Source: an uncultured Clostridia bacterium
Lineage (GTDB): Bacteria > Bacillota > Clostridia > Christensenellales > Borkfalkiaceae
Direction of reading: 5' to 3'
NCBI GenBank assembly: GCA_947626685.1
Contig: CANQTD010000005.1
Coordinates: 1-64,000 of the forward strand
DNA length: 64,000 nt
The notes under the pieces are model-generated. The model ran no database searches and was not told the DNA's origin. It saw nothing but the letters and a program-made list of their open reading frames with translations. Both the position numbers and the translations under genes were made by a program. Every line of letters starts with the position of its first letter. Positions within the stretch are counted from its first letter, which is position 1. Below are positions 62,242 to 64,000 of this stretch, piece by piece.

Positions 62242-64000
62242 TCAACTTAGATTTGCGGGATTTTCTTCCACATAGATGAGCACGTTCTTGTGCTTTTCGG
62301 CTGCGCAGACCTCATAGATGTCTTTGAGCACGCCGCCGCCCGTAAGACGCATGAGCACCTGATAGCGGTATTTGTTCTGGATGCGCTTGATGGGCGAGTG
62401 CATGCGGTTGAAGAAGAGAAATTCCTCGGGCCGCTGCGCATACAGCGTTTGCAGCTTCTCATAGACGGAGCGGAGCGCCTCCACCGTCTCCGCCTCGTTC
62501 TCCCCCGTCGCCATCACGCGGACGATCTTCGCATAGGGCGGGAACATCATCGCGGCGCGCATGGCGATCTCGTGGGCGTAAAAGCCCTCGTAATCGTACT
62601 CCGCGGCGAAGCGGAGAATGGCGTTATCGGGGTCGTAAGTCTGCAGGACGACTTCGCCGGGCTCCTGCGCCCTGCCGCTCCTGCCCGCGACCTGCGTGAC
62701 GAGCTGGAAGGTGCGTTCCCCGCTGCGGTAATCGGCGAAATGCAGACTCATGTCCGCATCGAGCACGCCGACGAGGGTGACGGAGGGGAAATCGTGCCCC
62801 TTTGCCACCATCTGGGTGCCGACGAGAATGTCGGCCTCCCTGTCGGCGAATTGTTTCAGGATCTTGAAGTGCCCCTCCTTGCCCCGCGTCGTATCGACGT
62901 CCATGCGCAGGATCCTTGCCGAGGGGTAGAGTTTTTTGAGCTCCATGACGACGCGCTGGGTGCCCGTTCCGACGTAGCCGAGATGCCTCCCCCCGCACGA
63001 GGGGCAGGCGGGCGGCATCTTATAGCGCGCCCCGCAGTAGTGGCATTTGAGGCAGTCCTCCTCGCTGTGGTAGGTGAGGGCGACGTCGCAGTGTTCGCAA
63101 GTCGCAACGTACCCGCAGTCGCGGCATATGACCGTCTGCGAATACCCCCTGCGGTTGAGGAAAAGGATCGCCTGATTCCCCTTTCGGAGGCACTCCGCGA
63201 GCTTTTCGCGAAGGGTCGCCGAAAACGGGGAAGGGTTCCCGCGGCGGACCTCGCGGCGCATGTCGACGAGGCGGACCTCGGGCATGGGCCGTGCGTTGAT
63301 CCTCTCGGGAAGGCGGATGAGCTCAAATTCTCCGTCCTTCGCGCGCTTGTACGTCTCCACCGAAGGGGTCGCGCTGCCGAGCACGAGCTTGCAGCCGTTC
63401 CCCGCGGCACGGAGATATGCGACGTCGAAGGTATTGTAGCGCGGCGAGCTCTCGGAGGAGTAGCTGCCGTCGTGTTCTTCGTCAATGACGATGACCCCCA
63501 CGTTCTCCACGGGGGCAAAGACCGCCGAACGCGCGCCGATGGCGATGCGCGCAGAGCCCTCCCTCAGGCGCATCCATTCGTCGAACCGCTCCCCCGCGGA
63601 GAGCCCGCTGTGCAGAATGGCGGCGGTGCTCCCGAAGCGCGCGCGGAGCTGGCTGAGCATCTGGGGGGTGAGCGAGATCTCGGGGACGAGGAAGATCGCC
63701 GTCCTTCCCGCGGCGAGAGCGTCGGCGATGAGCGTGAGATAGACTTCCGTCTTGCCGCTTCCCGTCACGCCGTGCAGAAGGCAGACCGTCTTTTTTGTCT
63801 CCTCTACGGTCTTGACCGCGTTTTGTTGGAATGGGGTGAGTTTTTTCGCCGTATTTTCCCCCTCCACCCCGCGGTAGGGGTCGCGGAAAACGCGGCGTTT
63901 CTCGGCGGCGAGCACCCCCCTGTCGAGGAGGGGCTTGACGGCGGCGCCGAACATTTCGCGCAAAAAAGCGGAGTCGGCTTCCCCGTTCGCACGCATGAAG
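62242..64000 (-). CDS. priA: Primosomal protein N' (PriA), 5' end outside the window
   Basis: About 584 C-terminal residues of a protein that is usually 730-800. Walker A HGVTGSGKTEVY, DEEH in VIDEEHDGSY, and the two zinc-binding clusters (CRDCGYVATCEHC and CHYCGARYKMPPACPSC) identify it. PriA restarts collapsed replication forks by reloading the replisome. The frame is open to the window edge, so the true start lies beyond 64000. Confidence 0.95.
   Translation of the reverse strand, partial: FMRANGEADSAFLREMFGAAVKPLLDRGVLAAEKRRVFRDPYRGVEGENTAKKLTPFQQNAVKTVEETKKTVCLLHGVTGSGKTEVYLTLIADALAAGRTAIFLVPEISLTPQMLSQLRARFGSTAAILHSGLSAGERFDEWMRLREGSARIAIGARSAVFAPVENVGVIVIDEEHDGSYSSESSPRYNTFDVAYLRAAGNGCKLVLGSATPSVETYKRAKDGEFELIRLPERINARPMPEVRLVDMRREVRRGNPSPFSATLREKLAECLRKGNQAILFLNRRGYSQTVICRDCGYVATCEHCDVALTYHSEEDCLKCHYCGARYKMPPACPSCGGRHLGYVGTGTQRVVMELKKLYPSARILRMDVDTTRGKEGHFKILKQFADREADILVGTQMVAKGHDFPSVTLVGVLDADMSLHFADYRSGERTFQLVTQVAGRSGRAQEPGEVVLQTYDPDNAILRFAAEYDYEGFYAHEIAMRAAMMFPPYAKIVRVMATGENEAETVEALRSVYEKLQTLYAQRPEEFLFFNRMHSPIKRIQNKYRYQVLMRLTGGGVLKDIYEVCAAEKHKNVLIYVEENPANLS

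Overview
The window is about 64 kb of moderately high-GC DNA from a Gram-positive bacterium of the Clostridia/Firmicutes type. The evidence is gene order and families: the priA-def-fmt-rsmB-rlmN-rpe-thiN-spoVM block known from Bacillus and Clostridia, rpmB divergent from an Asp23-fakA-recG block, and a 21-residue SpoVM peptide, which implies an endospore former or its descendant. I cannot name genus or species.

Left flank (1-3165): end of a + strand gene, a truncated tRNA-Pro copy, an intact tRNA-Pro(AGG) with promoter and terminator, a NUDIX hydrolase, aspA, then about 700 bp of hairpin-rich intergenic DNA.

Prophage (about 3166-39175): a siphovirus-type prophage. On the minus strand, read from high to low coordinates, come a Cro-like regulator, an early region of small proteins, PcfK-like and PcfJ-like proteins, a Rep-like protein, an ArpU/RinA-like regulator, a ParB-domain/DNA methyltransferase gene split at a G11 tract, HNH, terminase, portal, protease, HK97 capsid, connectors, tail tube, a frameshifted tail chaperone pair, tape measure, Dit, baseplate proteins, a giant receptor-binding protein, a reverse transcriptase, a nucleotidyltransferase-like protein and a holin. 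On the + strand lie the repressor, a membrane-anchored DEDDh exonuclease and a large serine recombinase. The recombinase gene runs 22 bp into the 3' end of tmRNA (ssrA), which marks the likely integration site.

The most interesting system is a complete diversity-generating retroelement (DGR) in the tail module. The last 27 or so codons of the 1,235-residue receptor-binding protein (variable repeat, VR, 6276-6355) are matched by an 80-bp template repeat (TR, 6045-6124) next to a DGR-type reverse transcriptase. TR and VR differ at 10 positions and every one is an adenine in TR. A perfect 8-bp hairpin with a 4-nt loop lies just after the target stop codon. I see no Avd gene; a nucleotidyltransferase-like gene overlaps the end of the reverse transcriptase gene instead. 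The likely role is tropism switching.

Right flank (39176-64000): tmRNA with an unusually long, arginine-rich tag; a zinc-ribbon membrane protein; a lipoprotein/ECF sigma/RsgI-like anti-sigma set with poly-Asp tracts; a HigA-like XRE regulator divergent from a second zinc-ribbon membrane protein; recG, fakA, Asp23 protein and rpmB; a BspA-type leucine-rich lipoprotein; a block of palindromic intergenic repeats; a MarR-flavodoxin-cupin-monooxygenase redox operon divergent from an FtsX/MacB-type ABC exporter; and finally the dipeptidase-spoVM-thiN-rpe-rlmN-rsmB-fmt-def-priA operon, leaving the window inside priA. Most genes of the last operon overlap by ATGA, indicating translational coupling.
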